A stretch of DNA of 64,000 nucleotides from Liquidambar formosana (GCA_039720395.1 CM077823.1:30648371-30712370); one strand, 5' to 3'; shown: positions 1 to 17,142, counted from the first letter of the stretch. Made by a program: numbers and translations. The notes: generated by a model from the letters alone, not told the origin.

Positions 1-119
1 TTTGTCGGGTGCTTTTTATTTATTTATTATTTATTTATAGCAAATGGCATGTTTTGGTTCAACACTAGGAAAACATAAATGCTCTTCTTGTTGGTCATGT
101 GGTTGGTTTTGGTTTCAAT

Positions 120-345
120 AGGATGTGTTAGTTTCTCCTGCCAGTAACAAATCAGCGAGTAGAAGTGAGCCAAGTGATGAGAGAGACAACCAAGAGAACA
201 ATAGGCACAGGCATCCACCAAGCCAGCTGAGCAGTGGCCCATGCCAGAGAAAACACTCCAAACCCAATAACAGCTGTTATCATATGTGCACTTGTAATCA
301 TCAATGTTCCTTCAAAACCAAGCAATATTAGATGTGAGCTCAATT
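120..345 (-). pseudogene. Amino acid permease (AAP-like) exon relic
   Basis: On the minus strand, from about 343 down to 155, the translation keeps the signature of plant amino-acid permeases (AAAP family, H+-coupled plasma-membrane amino-acid importers): a TSAHMITAVIGFGVFSLAWA-type first membrane segment, then AQLAWW and a second hydrophobic stretch ending SLITWLTST. The normal continuation (LLADCYR...TGKRNYTY) is only visible after a frame change near 155: a TGRRN match is followed at once by a stop. No start codon or other AAP exons are in the window. It is a short decayed fragment, or the edge of a larger pseudogene lying to the left. The family match is what I see; loss of function is inferred. 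Confidence 0.6.
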
Positions 346-1369
346 TCTAACCAAACCAGGCGTGACTTAGACGGTAGATACACCCCTACGGCCCCACATG
401 CCAAGCCCAACTTCACGGTAGAGAGAAACTTGTATGCAATTATGACACAACTGATGTAATGTCACAAGCCAACAAGGATAGAGTACAGTAGAATTGTCAG
501 AATACCTTTTGACTCCACAATCTCATTTTACTCTGCTCCTATTGGCCCGTAACATCACGTGACTCCAATACTGCAAAGGCTTGGGCTAACTTGTCAATTA
601 ATGAGAATAAATACTGTGTTGAATTAATGCAAAACAAAGGGACTAAAATACAAAACAAGCTTCTCTCTTGGAGATGTGGATGGACCAATGCTACTCGAAA
701 GAGCATTGGATGCTTGTAAACAGTTTAGTCATGCCAGCAGCCAGCAGCCAGCAGCAGGTTCAATGCAAGGACTAGTTGATCGTGGGGTATTACATGGCTT
801 CATAGACCCTGGTTGCTGAGGCAGGGGAGCTCTTTGGTGACAACTCATTCAGGTTTCATATGGATCAAACTTGACAGAATCCCAGACAGACTCCATGCAT
901 CAGAATTTTATTTCTATTTTTTTGCCTTTTCCTGGGTGAATTAAATACATGGTATTGTTAATCTATTTTTACTTTTCAGAAGTTATCCAAATGGTGGAAA
1001 AAGCTACAGCCATGGCTTCCATGCCATTTACCAGTGATTTTGTTATCATTATAATTAAAAACAAAAAAATTAAAAGTCCAAAAGCACCCACCAGAAATAC
1101 TACATAAAAGCACAGTCGACAAAAATTAGTACTGTAAAACACTCAATACCAAAACCAACAGCATAAAAGACCACAGTAGAAACACTGATAAGGAGATGTG
1201 ATACAAGCAGTCTAAACAACATTGAACCAGCTTTGAAACAAGAGATCAAGCACATATGACAAAGCATTGATAGGAAGAACCCGAAAGGCACATACAAAGC
1301 TAAAACCAAACATAATATCCAGAATCCCAAACCATAGATATCGATAGAAGGTTTTGAATCTGAATCCCC
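344..1369. other. Intergenic: 3' flank of the tubulin gene
   Basis: AT-rich, with no convincing coding exon. The part nearest 1369 should contain the alpha-tubulin 3' UTR (transcribed leftwards). No recognised transposon ends. Confidence 0.5.
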
Positions 1370-6150
<4,781 letters not shown>

Positions 6151-6252
6151 GGGGACGAACCCCATTAGACCGAATAGAGGACGAATTGGTCAAATTGACC
6201 AATGTACCCTCTTAACTCTAAATATAAAAATGGCTCTTCCAGAATTCTCGCC

Positions 6253-6289
<37 letters not shown>

Positions 6290-6290
6290 C
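6253..6290 (+). repeat. (CT)n microsatellite
   Basis: A nearly uninterrupted CT dinucleotide run with one TTT break. Plain simple-sequence repeat. Confidence 0.85.
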
Positions 6291-6870
6291 TTTTATCTTT
6301 ATCTTTTATCTAAAACCACCAAATAAAGGACGTTTATGCTGGAAGTTTCCGTCAACCCACACCAGACAAACATTTTTGCCGGAAGCTACTCTCCGTCGAC
6401 CTCCAAGGACCTGTTTGTCAAGGAACCCACCAAGGACCTGCTTGTTGATCTGTACCGTTCTTTCTCCTCCTCAGATCTGGTTTTGTCTACTGTGTTTATG
6501 TTTGGCCGAATCTTAGAGTATGAAGGTTGGGGGTGCGATTTATGTAGTGTGACTTCATAAATGGGTGTGATTTTTACAAGGTGAAAGCTTCACCTTGTTT
6601 GTTGAGGGATCTGATAGTGGATTTGCCTAGTTCTTCTTCATCTTCCTTTTTATTTTTTTAAATTTTTTTTTTCTGGTGCTACTACTTGTATCATTTTGGA
6701 TCAGGATATTTATTGTGTTTTAAAGGATAATTATATTGATTTTCAAGATAATTATCTTCAATTTATAGATAATTCTAAATAATTATCCTAATTATTTAGA
6801 TAATTTTTAGGTAATTTGTTTCAAGAATTTCACCCTACTGGTTGGATCGAAAAAAAAAAATTTTTCAAAA

Positions 6871-6990
6871 TTTTTTTTTATCTTGATTTTTTTGCCACTG
6901 ATTGCATCTCATTTTTTTATCTTGATTTTTCTGCTCCTAATTGCATCTATTTTTTTTATCTTAATTTTTCTGCTCCTGATTGCATCAAGG
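6871..6990 (+). repeat. 42-bp tandem repeat, three copies
   Basis: Three consecutive units of the form T-tract, ATCTTGATTTTTCTGC, then TCC..ATTGCATC. The period of 42 bp is divisible by three, so a frame across it repeats a 14-residue pattern (FFYLDFSAPDCI-like). No codon or start evidence of a real protein: treat as a minisatellite. Confidence 0.65.
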
Positions 6991-7657
6991 TATGCTTAAT
7001 GAGTTTATCTTGATTGTTAATTTGATGATTTTATCTTGTTTTTGCTTTGAATTTTTTTCATTTTCTGGTTGTTATTTGAATATTCAAAATAAAGATCGGT
7101 GGATCTTTTTTATATTGAGCGTGATTTTTGCCTTTTGATTTTGAGCGTGATTTCCGGTTGAGTGTTTGGTACAAATAGGAAGGTGGGTTTTTGGTCTTTT
7201 TGGTATGGATGCGCAAAATTTTGAGAGGGCTATTTTTTGTATCTAACGAATGGGAAACTAACAAATCAGTCGGCCCTTTCTTCGGGCATTGTATCTTTCG
7301 TCCCGGGTATCACAACTCATAATGGTAAAATCTAAAAAAATCATTTATTTTTGAAATTGATCTTACGATATCAATTATAATAAATTTAATATATATTTTC
7401 TTAAATGACTTCATTGAAGACAATAGATAGAATTCTATCTTCAACGATTCCCATAATATAGATAGTCATTTAATTTTTATAAGACACCTAAATAGATTCT
7501 AAATAAATAAATAAACAAGCCTTTTGTTTTTGTTTTCTTATATTTAAATTTTCCTTTTTTGGCCCACAAAACCGTCTACCCATAGATGGGTTCCACCATC
7601 CAATTTTCACTTACACTACAGGTGGTGAATAATTACTGATACAAATAGATGTGCAAA

Positions 7658-8111
7658 GGCTGCAAACCAACTGAGTTTTGGGGGGGAAAAAACCAAATTG
7701 ATTCATTTATTAAAAAATAAAATTCGAACAAGCCCTTACCGAAACTTGTTCGTGAATGGATCTATTCATTTCCTCTCCTCCTCCCATTTGGAAACTAGAT
7801 GAGATTTACAAATACCACAAAATTAAGAGAGAAATGCTCTAAAAAAATTGGACTATATATACTAGGCCCATTCAAGCCTGGCTCATGAGCCTAGTTAGAA
7901 CCTGTTTACAAGCCTACTTACTAAATTTAGTCATGACCCCTTAACAAGTTTTTGTTCATGAGTCCGGTTGAGTCGAGCTTTTTTTTGTTTGAAATTGGCT
8001 CGTTTAGTAAACAGTCCTTAAACTTAAGACTTGAACTTAACTTGTTTAATGACGATCAAACTTGAACAAGCCCTCATCGAGCTTGTTAGCCAGTTAATCA
8101 TTTGCAGCCCT
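7658..8111. mobile_element. Candidate hAT-like element, about 455 bp
   Basis: The left end GGCTGCAAAC and right end TTTGCAGCC(CT) are inverted matches of the GGGCTGCAAA type seen at many plant hAT/MITE termini. The flanks carry a similar short word (ATGTGCA on the left, TGTGCA on the right) that could be a degenerate target-site duplication. The interior has no coding capacity. The family call rests on the termini only. Confidence 0.4.
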
Positions 8112-10449
8112 AGTGTGTGCACACCATCATATTATCCATTATAGTCTAAGTGTGAGTTAGTGAATTGGAGTTTAGATATTTTTGCTCGCTTAATCTTTTA
8201 ATTACAATTATAAAGAAATAAATGTGTATTATGAGATTTAAAAGGAAAGGGAATATGGATGAAAAATAAAAGACGAAAGGCCCTATTACTGTTTTCTAGA
8301 AATTAGATGCAATAGAACATGCGATCTTTGCGTGTACACAATATCCTATTTATTTATTACAGAGAATCGTAGGATAGTGGATTAATGGATTTGACTTCAT
8401 ATTAATATAATATCGCTATTTTTCCCCTTTCTTTTTTAGTTATAAAGTAAAGTTATAACTTATAACTAATAACATAGGTAATTTTTGAAATTTAAATGGA
8501 AAAAGAATATGAAAATGAAGGTGAGAAACCAATATTACCTCTCTATAGCTTTGTAATCTATATAGATGAAGCATAAAGAGGAGTTATTATGAAATTGGCC
8601 CCATGGGTGTATTGAAGAATTCTTTCCTATTTCATGAGATACTACACAAATCCCAAAACATGTGTCCTACTCGTGCATAGAAGATTTTTTTTTTTTTTTT
8701 TGAAGGTCCCTCGTACAAACTTTTATCATAAAATATTACGTGATTTGATTAGTGTCGATACTCACTCAAATAACATGGCAAACTTATGAATGAGTTTGGC
8801 ATTTCACTAAACTTATTCATCAATTTTGATTATGAATATTTATTTTAACATATTTTTATTTTACCGTCGACCTTAAATTTTGACGGCTAAGATTAAAAGA
8901 TGAGAAAGATCTCTATAAGGGTATTGTGATTATTTAAGCAGCACCTTTTTCATCATTTAATCTCATCAAAATCTAAGATGGACAATTGAGTTTAAAAAGC
9001 GCAACACTGAATCCAAAGTACAATAATATGCTGCCTGTACTAATTTGCTTTCAAGCAAATGAACAATTTTAGGCAGAAGTTAAAAAGAAGGGAACATTAC
9101 AAGGAGGGTACGCGGTCTTGGTTCTCATGCCATGACCAACATTTGGAAGGACGACCCACGACCGAAATTTGAGAGGCCTTCTTAATTTATTAGTCGCTCT
9201 CTCTATGGTCTATAGATTTTTGTTTCCTTGTTCTTGTTTTGTCTTTGTTTTCTATTTTCTTTGTTGTTGCTGTTTCTTTAACCAAGAAAAGAAAGAAAAG
9301 AAAAGAAAAGAAAAGCATCATCATTTCCATTGCTTCAAGCCTTCAGCTGTCAAAATGCCACCAACGGCACTCTTGACACCATCATTATAGTCATCACCAG
9401 CCACCATCGTGGCTTTCTCATCATTATAAGGTAAACCCGAAATATAGAATTAAATCATAATTAGAACCCATGAGGAGGTGGAAGGTGATCAGACTTCTAT
9501 CTGCGGACAAAACAATAATGCCGACAGTTTTTGAGCCAAATATTGAATAAAACTAGTCATCTCCTAGCTTGTGTGGATGTTCCATGAAAAATGAGTTCCT
9601 ACATAAAGCTTTATGCATAAATTTCAGAACCAACCAACAACGGGGAACGAGGCCAGTGCAGAAAATACAAGCCATCATCACAAAATGAAAGTGGGGGAAC
9701 AAAGAAAAACCAGCATCACTTCATGAAATCCTTGAACTCATGGTATATCATCAATTTTGGTAATAGCACAAGATGGCCTCATACTGTCAAATACTATGGA
9801 AAAACACAAAACTAAGCAACTTTCATTTGACTTGCAAGTGCATCCTGAAATAATCAGCCTGACTTTAGAAAAGTACCGAAAATGGACCAAAACAAGGCCA
9901 TCACTGAGTTGAGTTTGATTTGCCACAATTGTCATCTTACATATTTGAGTAAATACAAATACCCCAATAAAATCCAGTCTACATGGAAACCGAGTAGTGA
10001 ATGGATCATAAAACTAAGATATTTTGTGTGATGCATCATGATAAAATCCATGTTCAGCAAAATACCTGTCTATCTCTTATCCTCATGTGTCAGAGATAGA
10101 GAGTAGCAGCCTTGCCCCTGTATGAGGAATTTGAACTTTTCCCAGCTTTTGTTTTCAATTCTCTATTAATCAGAATACAAATAATTACCTTGTTTTTATT
10201 TCCAATTCCCTACTAATCACAATGAGCTTGTTCTGAACCTTCCCGTAGGCAGCCTTTCCTTCTTGTAAGGAAACCTTCCTTGTATGCATATATCATCTAT
10301 TATTGCAAAAAAGAATGGTTCTCTCCAAAGGTAGGAAAAATTTTGATGCCATCTCATCATCATCGTTTTTATTTGTTTCTCTTTCAAAGGATGCTGGGCT
10401 TCTTGTTTGGGACCATCATTTGCACCTCCTCTTTTTAAGAGTTGACAAA
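8112..10449. other. Intergenic: 3' flank of the SHW1-like gene
   Basis: AT-rich, with homopolymer tracts and no coding exon I can support. The part just below 10450 should hold the 3' UTR of the SHW1-like gene. A purine-rich (AAAG)n stretch occurs at about 9285-9315. Confidence 0.45.
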
Positions 10450-13400
10450 TCAAGTTGCAGGCCGTGCACCACTCCATACGTGGTGCTCATCATCAAAGTC
10501 ATTCCTCTTATGGCCACGGCTTTCTTGCAAATAGGATACCCCAGACCATATCCCTCGGATCAGTAAGATGCTTACAAACACTACACTTCCAAGGGTGCAC
10601 ACCACCTAAATATGATAGCAACACAGAAATAAGTAAGTGGTGGAGGTCTTAAGAAGACAATGCAGGCCCTAATTGAATAATAAAACTAAAAAAAAAAAAT
10701 GCCCACAATAACTTCCATTCTAAACATTGGTATATTTACATTAGCTTCCGAATATGATAATGAAGCATATCCATCCACAAGTGGATTTCCTTCTAGATTA
10801 TTGGATGCATCTTTCTAAAGCTTACATATGAAGAGGTCCTCCATGCTTATTGCACCAGTCCTGAATACTTTAATATTTGCATGCATAAGCTCAAGACATG
10901 GTTCACCTAGTCTTAGTCACCAGAGGCAAAGCCATTAACCAATACTCCTTACACTTCACTTGTAGTCTTGTTTGATTTCATGAAATGTTGAGGGTTGTTA
11001 AAGAGCTATCTATGCCCATCAGAGATGGTGCTTTTCATAAAGGACACGCACTTACCTTGGTCTCAATGCTTCTTTGATTGTTGGGTGCATTACAATACCA
11101 TCCTTGAAGCGATTGCAAGAAGAATAGAAAGACCATATATATGCTACGTTTGTTTTCAAGTTGTTTCCTAACTGAGAATTAACCATAGACTGAAAAGAGT
11201 GACAGATTGGGCCTTTAATCCTGCTTCCTGAGTAACTTGGGGACACATGGCTAATTTTTTTAATCAGGTCCTAGCCCAATACACGAGCACAAAATGATAA
11301 TATTTTTTTATTTTTGTTTTTTGTCATTTACTTTGGATGGCAAAATAGAACAATTTCAAGAGATTAAAAACAATTAGGAGCATTTTTATAGTAAAATACA
11401 AAATGAACATGCTGTTTACTAATATTACCCATCTTATATTGCAGTAGTGTGCACTGGAAATAATATAGTCGTGCAGTTGCATTGGACTTGAACACAGAAT
11501 GCAATTAAATGTCCACAGCTACATGAGCAGACATGACCTAGAAGTGTTGCTTAATGCCTCAAAAGAAAAGGGTTTTGTTATTGTTGTTGTTGTGTGTTTG
11601 TGTGTGGGGGTGGGGGGGTTGGGGGACGAAAAAACACCTCCTGCACAAAAAAAAGTTCTTATCTGAACTCTCAGTCCCAACTATTTAGAATTGGCAACGT
11701 GTCCTACTCTGACTTTCCAACCTATGAGATTCCAAGTGCTTTAGTCTACACTCTACATTATGTTTTGGACCACTTCTAGCTAAGGCAGCATTTAAAATAC
11801 TCCAGAATGAGCCATCTAAAAATGAAGTTTTAAGAGTGATTATGAAAACTCAGCAAAAAAATAAAAATAATCATTCATTATTACAAAATATAGAATTTTA
11901 TTTATTTATTTTTTTAAAGACAATACATTCTTATAAATTGGATTGGCAACACATGTCCAATTCTAATTTTTTTTCCAACAACATCCCTGTTTCTTGAAAT
12001 AAAATAAGGAATCCCATCCTTTAATTTGCAGAATATACCATATTTTTTTCCTTCTGGAGAGAGAAGTTTTCTAATCTTACCCTGATTTTCAAATGTTGTT
12101 TAATGATTCCAGGCATCATGTCCCCAAGAGTTTTAGTGGATCTGTTAGGGTCTTAGGAAAGATAATTTTAGAGTATAGCTAACTTGTTAGGTCGTTCCCT
12201 AGTGGGTAGAGATGAAGCACCTGGGTCTTTGGTCTTCCCTGTTGGGAGAAAATATCTCAAAGTTGCTTGCTACCAAGTAGCACCCCAGTCTATGTGTCAA
12301 GAATCAAAACTAGGTAAGTCAGATACAGTTTGTAAAGCTTCCGGTTCAAGCATGAGATTAGCATATATCAGATATATGTTTGATAGCAACCATGTAGACT
12401 GAATACCAATACAGTGGTTTCAACCCTAGGAGGGGCAATGACTGAAGAGCTCATTAATACACAGAAATAATACAAAGAAATAGCATCAAGAGAATAAAGC
12501 CAACAATATTGAAATAATATTTTACCTCGAGGAATGCCTTCAAAACCCACAAAAATGCCAGCATTATGACTCCATTAACAGAAAATCCTACCTATGTTGA
12601 ATGAAAAATAGATATTAAGGTGATAAGAAAACCACAGGTTTCAATAATGCTGATGTTATAATTAAACAAAAGAGACTCAAGCAATATTCTTGGAACTTAA
12701 GTAAATAAATTGATTTGCCTACTGTAAAATGTGCAGGAAATAGACATACACAAAATAAATTTGTAGGCCATGCACTCATGCCATAGTAATAAAGAAAAAT
12801 AACAAATCATTTTTAATTTCCAACTTAAGAAGATAAATGCTTGGCATGAACTTTGAATGGTCAATCGGAGACTCCAATATAACTTTCACAAAAAAGACTA
12901 TCAGTTTAAGGGAATATTTTATGCTACGTATATTGCTAGTAACCCCATGTTTCATGAGAAAACCAAGCACATTGAAGTTGATTGCTATGTCCTTTGTTAG
13001 GCCGAGTACTCAATTAGAAGATTTGTTTAATAAAGCTGTGGGCAAGGGGTTGTTTTTTGATCTTTATAACAAACTGGGCATGATAGATATCTACAATCTA
13101 GCTTTCTTTCTTTCTTTCTTTCCTTCCTTTTTTTTTTTTTTTTTTTTCCGGCAATCAATAGAATTTACTCATACCCCTAACCCCCAAATATCAAGAAATG
13201 GGTATCAATGCTTCTCCATAAGCTTGAACCTGAGATCGCTCACTCAACAAGTGAGGAGATGCCACTAGGCTATCATGCCATCGGCATCTATACACCATCT
13301 TGAGGGGAAGTGGTAGAGTTATTTATTATAAGGATATATTTGTTATCAAAGATAAGGGGCTGTCTAACCATTTTAGGGTTACCTGCCTACATTTTTCTCT

Positions 13401-15018
13401 CTTCTCTCTGTTCTCTCTTTCCTCTTTTACAGACCTGACAATACATATATAGAATAATCAATTTGTATACAATTCATCATTTATGTAAATGTTTCGCTAC
13501 AAATTTAGATATAAAACTCTAAATCTTTACATATCTTTAATAAATGAAGACTTTAGATATAGTAAGCATTTTATTCTTCATTCCATATTACATCACTTTT
13601 ATAATGGTTTTTTTTTGCAACAGGCCAATATAGAAAATAATATTTTCAATGAATTGAACCATCTCGAATGTGTGACTCTTCCTTTGCTTTCCCATTTCAT
13701 TTAAAAAAAATAAAAACAAAAAAACACCATCATCCCATGTTTTTATAAAAATTTTCTTGCCGCATGATTCGAGATGGGACAACTGGTGATGCATAGCATT
13801 GTTATTATTATTCGAATTTCAAAGTATATATTTTACACAGTAATATTTATTCTTCTCTCACATATGAAATAATCTAGTATTGCTAGTCCCCCTTTAGCTC
13901 TTCACAATCTTCTCGCTTTTATTGCCACCTCGATATCTTTTGATCTAATTTGTCTGAAAGCAGCAAAAAATAGATACGAAGAAAAGTAGAATCATATTGT
14001 ATAAAATTTCTTCTTTTCTGCAAATGCTATACTACAATTCAAAATCCGCATACATGATGAATCTATATAAAGGGAAGATCATGAGAATTAGAGATGAGTA
14101 ACTACTAAATATCTAGGAACCTTTTTTGGGCCAGTTTGGTTGTCCCATGAAAATTGAAGGGCCTTCTTCATCTCTTATATCGAATTAAAGGGACAAATCC
14201 ACCATCTCGGATTGGGCCATTTTAAAAAAATTGAAGCCATCACCATAATTGACCGTAAACGATCAAATTTTGGAATTCATGAAATGCCAATTTTCATTGT
14301 CATTTATGATGATGGCTGGCAATTTTTTGAAATGTTCCATTTTGGACGATGGATTTCTTCAAAAAATTATATGAGACATATAATGAAACAATGCAATTTC
14401 AATGAGACATCCAAACAGCCCTTAGTTAAAAAAGTAAAATCCTAAATTTGACCATCAATTTTTCTACATTCCACCTATTACCCCAGAATTCACGTTCACT
14501 CTTCAAATAAATACAGAAGCAATGAGCAGTAACGAACCAGTTTGGTGGAGATGGGGACGGGTAGAACTGATCGTACGGCCCTCCTGGCTTTCTTCGAGAC
14601 CTTCTTGAAAACATTCTGTACGAACCTAACTAGAAGATCCAAACTCCGATCTTCCTCATCGTCACCATCCTCGTCATCATCGTCATCTTCCTCGTACTCT
14701 CCGCTGACAACGCCGCCGCCGCGGTTACGGCTCCAATTTCTAAAATCACCCACCGGAGCATCACTTTCCTGAACAAAATTCAAAATTGCAGCTTTAATGT
14801 TTCTCTCTCTAAAAGTCGTAATACATATATATAGAGAGAGAGAAAGAGGCGGGGACCTGAGGGAAATTGGAGAATCGTTTGGAAGCTTGGAGAAGAGGAG
14901 GGGTTTGAAGAGGGTGAGATCGAAGGATGGTTTTGGGATAACCATTGATGGAGTGAGGTTGTGATTGAGGGAAGGGAAAAAGAGACGGAGGAGAGAGAAA
15001 GAGGGAGGAGGATGCCAT
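10450..15018 (-). CDS. SHW1: SHORT HYPOCOTYL IN WHITE LIGHT 1-like plastid membrane protein
   Basis: Four exons read on the minus strand: 14857-15018, 14538-14768, 12526-12591 and 10450-10605. All junctions are GT/AG and in phase 0, giving 204 codons plus TGA. Residues 1-54 are Ser/Pro-rich with few acids, like a plastid transit peptide. An acidic run (EYEEDDDDDEDGDDEED, about 78-94) follows, then the core RSLDLLVRFVQNVFKK with a basic helix KKARRAVRSVLPV, then two hydrophobic segments (GVIMLAFLWVLKAFLE and VVCTLGSVVFVSILLIRGIW, about 138-173) and a polar tail ending WSGARPAT. This layout matches the SHW1 family as I know it, small plant proteins linked to light-dependent seedling growth and greening. 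The biochemical role is unknown. Exons 3 and 4 are only 66 and 156 bp and lie about 2 kb apart, so they are easily missed. Confidence 0.8.
12921..13115 (+). mobile_element. Ty1/copia retrotransposon remnant (RNase H end)
   Basis: Plus-strand translation gives ATYIASNPMFHEKTKHIEVD, the hallmark of the copia RNase H domain. After a frame change it continues STQLEDLFNKAVG...KLGMIDIY, the usual end of the copia polyprotein. Only about 195 bp survive, no LTRs are visible and the frame is broken, so it is a dead fragment. It lies antisense inside intron 2 of the SHW1-like gene. Confidence 0.8.
13123..13292 (-). mobile_element. tRNA-derived SINE with poly(A) tail
   Basis: Read on the minus strand it begins near 13292, has an A box TAGCCTAGTGG (13262-13272) and a B box GGTTCAAGCT (13221-13230), and ends with an A run of about 21 (T run on the plus strand, 13127-13147). 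This is the internal RNA polymerase III promoter layout and tail of a plant SINE. The T-run is followed by a (CTTT)n tract that is probably target or tail-derived. A shorter relative occurs in both duplication units (17051 and 30807). Confidence 0.7.
14128..14421. mobile_element. PIF/Harbinger-type MITE
   Basis: The left end GGGCCAGTTTGGTTGTC and the reverse complement of the right end GGGCTGTTTGGATGTC match, following the GG..TGTTTGG consensus of PIF/Harbinger termini. Length 294 bp, no coding capacity. Flanks TTT and TTA are compatible with a degraded 3-bp target duplication. It lies in intron 2 of the SHW1-like gene. Confidence 0.6.
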
Positions 15019-15523
15019 GGTTGTTAACTATACAGACTATACTGAAGAGAGAGATAGTGGCGAGTTTCAGCCTGAGAGGTGAGTCTCCGCCTCTCTGCGC
15101 CTGCACGACTGGGCAGACACTGAGACACCTATGACGGATCTAGGAAGACACAAGTTTTCCTCTGTAGAAGTTTTGGTTGGAAAAAAAAAAAAAAAAAAAA
15201 AAAAAGAGAATTTTGACCAAAACCTCCATGTATAAGAGTTTTTTTCTAATAGGCCCTATAAAAGAAACACTTTTGTCAAAACCCCTTGTAATCCCGTACG
15301 GACAAAAATGCCCCTATTTTTCAATTTGAACATAATTACAACAGTGCCATTTTTTTTCCCACGTTCTCTCCTGTGGTTCCACTGCTTCCCTTTTTTTTTT
15401 TTCCTTTCATTTGTATTTAAAAAAGTAACATTATACCATTTTATTCTTAAACTGTTACTATTGTGACAGTTTACATATGATGTTTTGATATTCATATATA
15501 ATTTGTTGATGTGTGGTTGTTAA
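15019..15523. other. 5' flank of the SHW1-like gene
   Basis: Probable promoter and leader of the minus-strand SHW1-like gene. It contains an A tract of about 25 at 15181-15205 and AT-rich DNA, with no clear TATA box near the start. A stem AAACTGT/ACAGTTT occurs at about 15448-15471. Confidence 0.4.
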
Positions 15524-15651
15524 TTCACAACAGTAACAACTTACTGTTGATTATGCTGGAATGAGAATTCACAACAGTAACAACTTACTGTTGACCATGC
15601 TGGAATGATATCTTACAACAGTAACAACCTACTGTTGACAAACTGGAATGA
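15524..15651 (+). repeat. 44-bp tandem repeat, each unit with a hairpin
   Basis: Three head-to-tail units with a period of 44 bp start at 15524, 15568 and about 15612. Each holds AACAGTAA-CAAC-TTACTGTT, a perfect 8-bp stem with a 4-nt loop (one mismatch in unit 3), followed by GCTGGAATGA or a close variant. Confidence 0.8.
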
Positions 15652-15769
15652 AATTTTTTGGTATCACTTACACTAAAAAAAAACCAGAGAAGAAGATGAC
15701 GAAGAAGAAATAGAAGAAGACTTGTCGTTGGAGAAAGTCTAGACATAGCCTTGATGAACAGCCACCGTA

Positions 15770-16060
15770 CGTTTCCAGATCTGGTTTTTTTTTTTTTCCA
15801 GATCTGGTTTCGTTTCCAGATCTGTTTTTTTTTTCTTTTTTCTAGATCTGGTTTCGTTTCCAGATCTGGTTTTTTTTTTTCCCAGGTCTGGTTTTCCTTC
15901 TTCTTCTTCTTCTTCTTCTTCTTCAGATGTGGTTTTTCTTCATCTCTCTCTCTCTCTCTCCACCCCTCCCTTCTTCTTCTTCCTCCTCTTCTTTTTCTTC
16001 TTCTTCAGATCTGGTTTTTCTTCATCTCTCTCTCTCTCTCTCTCTTTCTCTCTCCATAAC
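15770..16060 (+). repeat. Pyrimidine tract with repeated CCAGATCTGG palindromes
   Basis: A T/CT-rich stretch punctuated about eight times by CCAGATCTGG or a close variant, then (CTT)n and (CT)n microsatellites. The pyrimidine bias makes long Phe/Ser/Leu frames, which are not real proteins. A similar CAGATCTGG in CT-rich context occurs near 6472. Confidence 0.7.
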
Positions 16061-17050
16061 ATACCATGTAAATATTTTCTACATAACATACCTTGTAAAT
16101 ATAAAAGGAGGTTAAAACAGGTATTTAAAAAAAAAACATTTCCTTTTGCTTAAAGAATCTTTTAACAAAGGGGTTTTGGAGTTAAAAAATCTTATGGTGG
16201 GTTTTTTTGTTAAAAGCAGTCTTCTAATAGGGGTTATTGCTAATTTCCCCAAAAAAAAACCTTGCAACAGCGCTACGCTGTGTATTGACAGTGCTGCAAC
16301 TCAGGCTGTCCAACCTGGTCACTGGATGGGTTTGGGCAATACTGACTAGTTTTTTAGGGTGGTTATTGCAGTCCTTCAATTTTATTTTATATTAAGGGTA
16401 GAGCCTAATTTGGTTTTATAGCATTTTTGGGTTAATAGAAGTCATGGGTCAATTAAGTGTACCAGAGTAGAGTCCCATTGTAGAAAAGACATAAGCATCA
16501 AAATTTGGATTCATGTAAGGATAGACGCTTCAAAAAGTGGACAAATTTTTATTACATTTTAATGCATATGCCTTTCTAGTAAAACATATGCACTTTTTTA
16601 TTGTAATTTTCTATCAACATGATAATGTAGTATGACAACTAAACCTAAGTTTTTTACGTTTGGATTGACTGGGGACAACCAATGTTGTGATAAGGGATGA
16701 GTTTTTTGTGCAACAATTTTCAAATAAAAAATAATTTCATGACACTCCGTCATTGTAAGAATACATAAAAACTACCTTGTATAAATATGCGCTACAATGA
16801 GTTATATCCTCTTGGTGATTTGAAAACCAAGACATGTAAGCTGCGTCACACAAAGCCCCAAATTGGTCCATAATCCATTGACCACTGGACTATATATGGA
16901 ACTGAAAACCAAGTTCTTTTGACATCATCAATGGCCTTGCCAGCCCTTGGGGTGAAAGAAGTGGGAGAGGGTACCACGAATGGAGGGACCATACATGGTT
17001 GACTCTCTCTCCCACATTAAAATTTGAATTCATAACCTTATTCTTACTCA

Positions 17051-17142
17051 TCGATGACATGATAGTTTAGTGGCATTCTCCTCACTTATTGAGTGAGTGA
17101 TATTAGGTTCAAACCAAGAATATACTCTATCAATTGTCAAAA
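17051..17142 (+). mobile_element. SINE fragment, unit 1 copy
   Basis: A box-like TAGTTTAGTGG (17063-17073) and B box GGTTCAAACC (17106-17115) lie in the same context (TCTCCTCACTT.TTGAGTGAG) as the SINE at 13123-13292, but the part between the B box and the 3' end is deleted. Confidence 0.55.

Larger units (their letters stand above)
6151..7305. mobile_element. Candidate TIR element, about 1.15 kb
   Basis: The left end (GGGGACGAACCCC... near 6151) and the reverse complement of the right end (CGGGACGAAAGAT... ending 7305) share GGGACGAA, then CCGAA or CCCGAA, then AGG over about 30 bp. Between them lie a CT microsatellite (6253-6290) and a 42-bp tandem repeat. No transposase is recognised and no target-site duplication is clear. 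It could be chance resemblance. Confidence 0.28.

Noticed and set aside
6336..6560. 74-codon plus-strand frame (MLEVSVNPHQTN...)
   Set aside because: Normal composition, but no similarity I recognise, no upstream signals and it lies in a candidate transposon; not enough to call a gene.
12837..13268. Open frame of 143 codons on the plus strand
   Set aside because: Its recognisable part is the copia RNase H remnant; the rest runs into the SINE tail (poly-Phe) and is not a gene.
14542..14772. Ser-rich plus-strand open frame
   Set aside because: Antisense shadow of exon 2 of the SHW1-like gene (the acidic Asp/Glu run reads as Ser on the other strand).
15524..15651. Regular repeats considered as a CRISPR-like array
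   Set aside because: Three contiguous 44-bp units without distinct spacers in plant DNA; a simple tandem repeat.
15751..16153. Phe/Ser/Leu-rich plus-strand frames
   Set aside because: Produced by the pyrimidine tract and (CTT)n/(CT)n repeats; no complexity or similarity.
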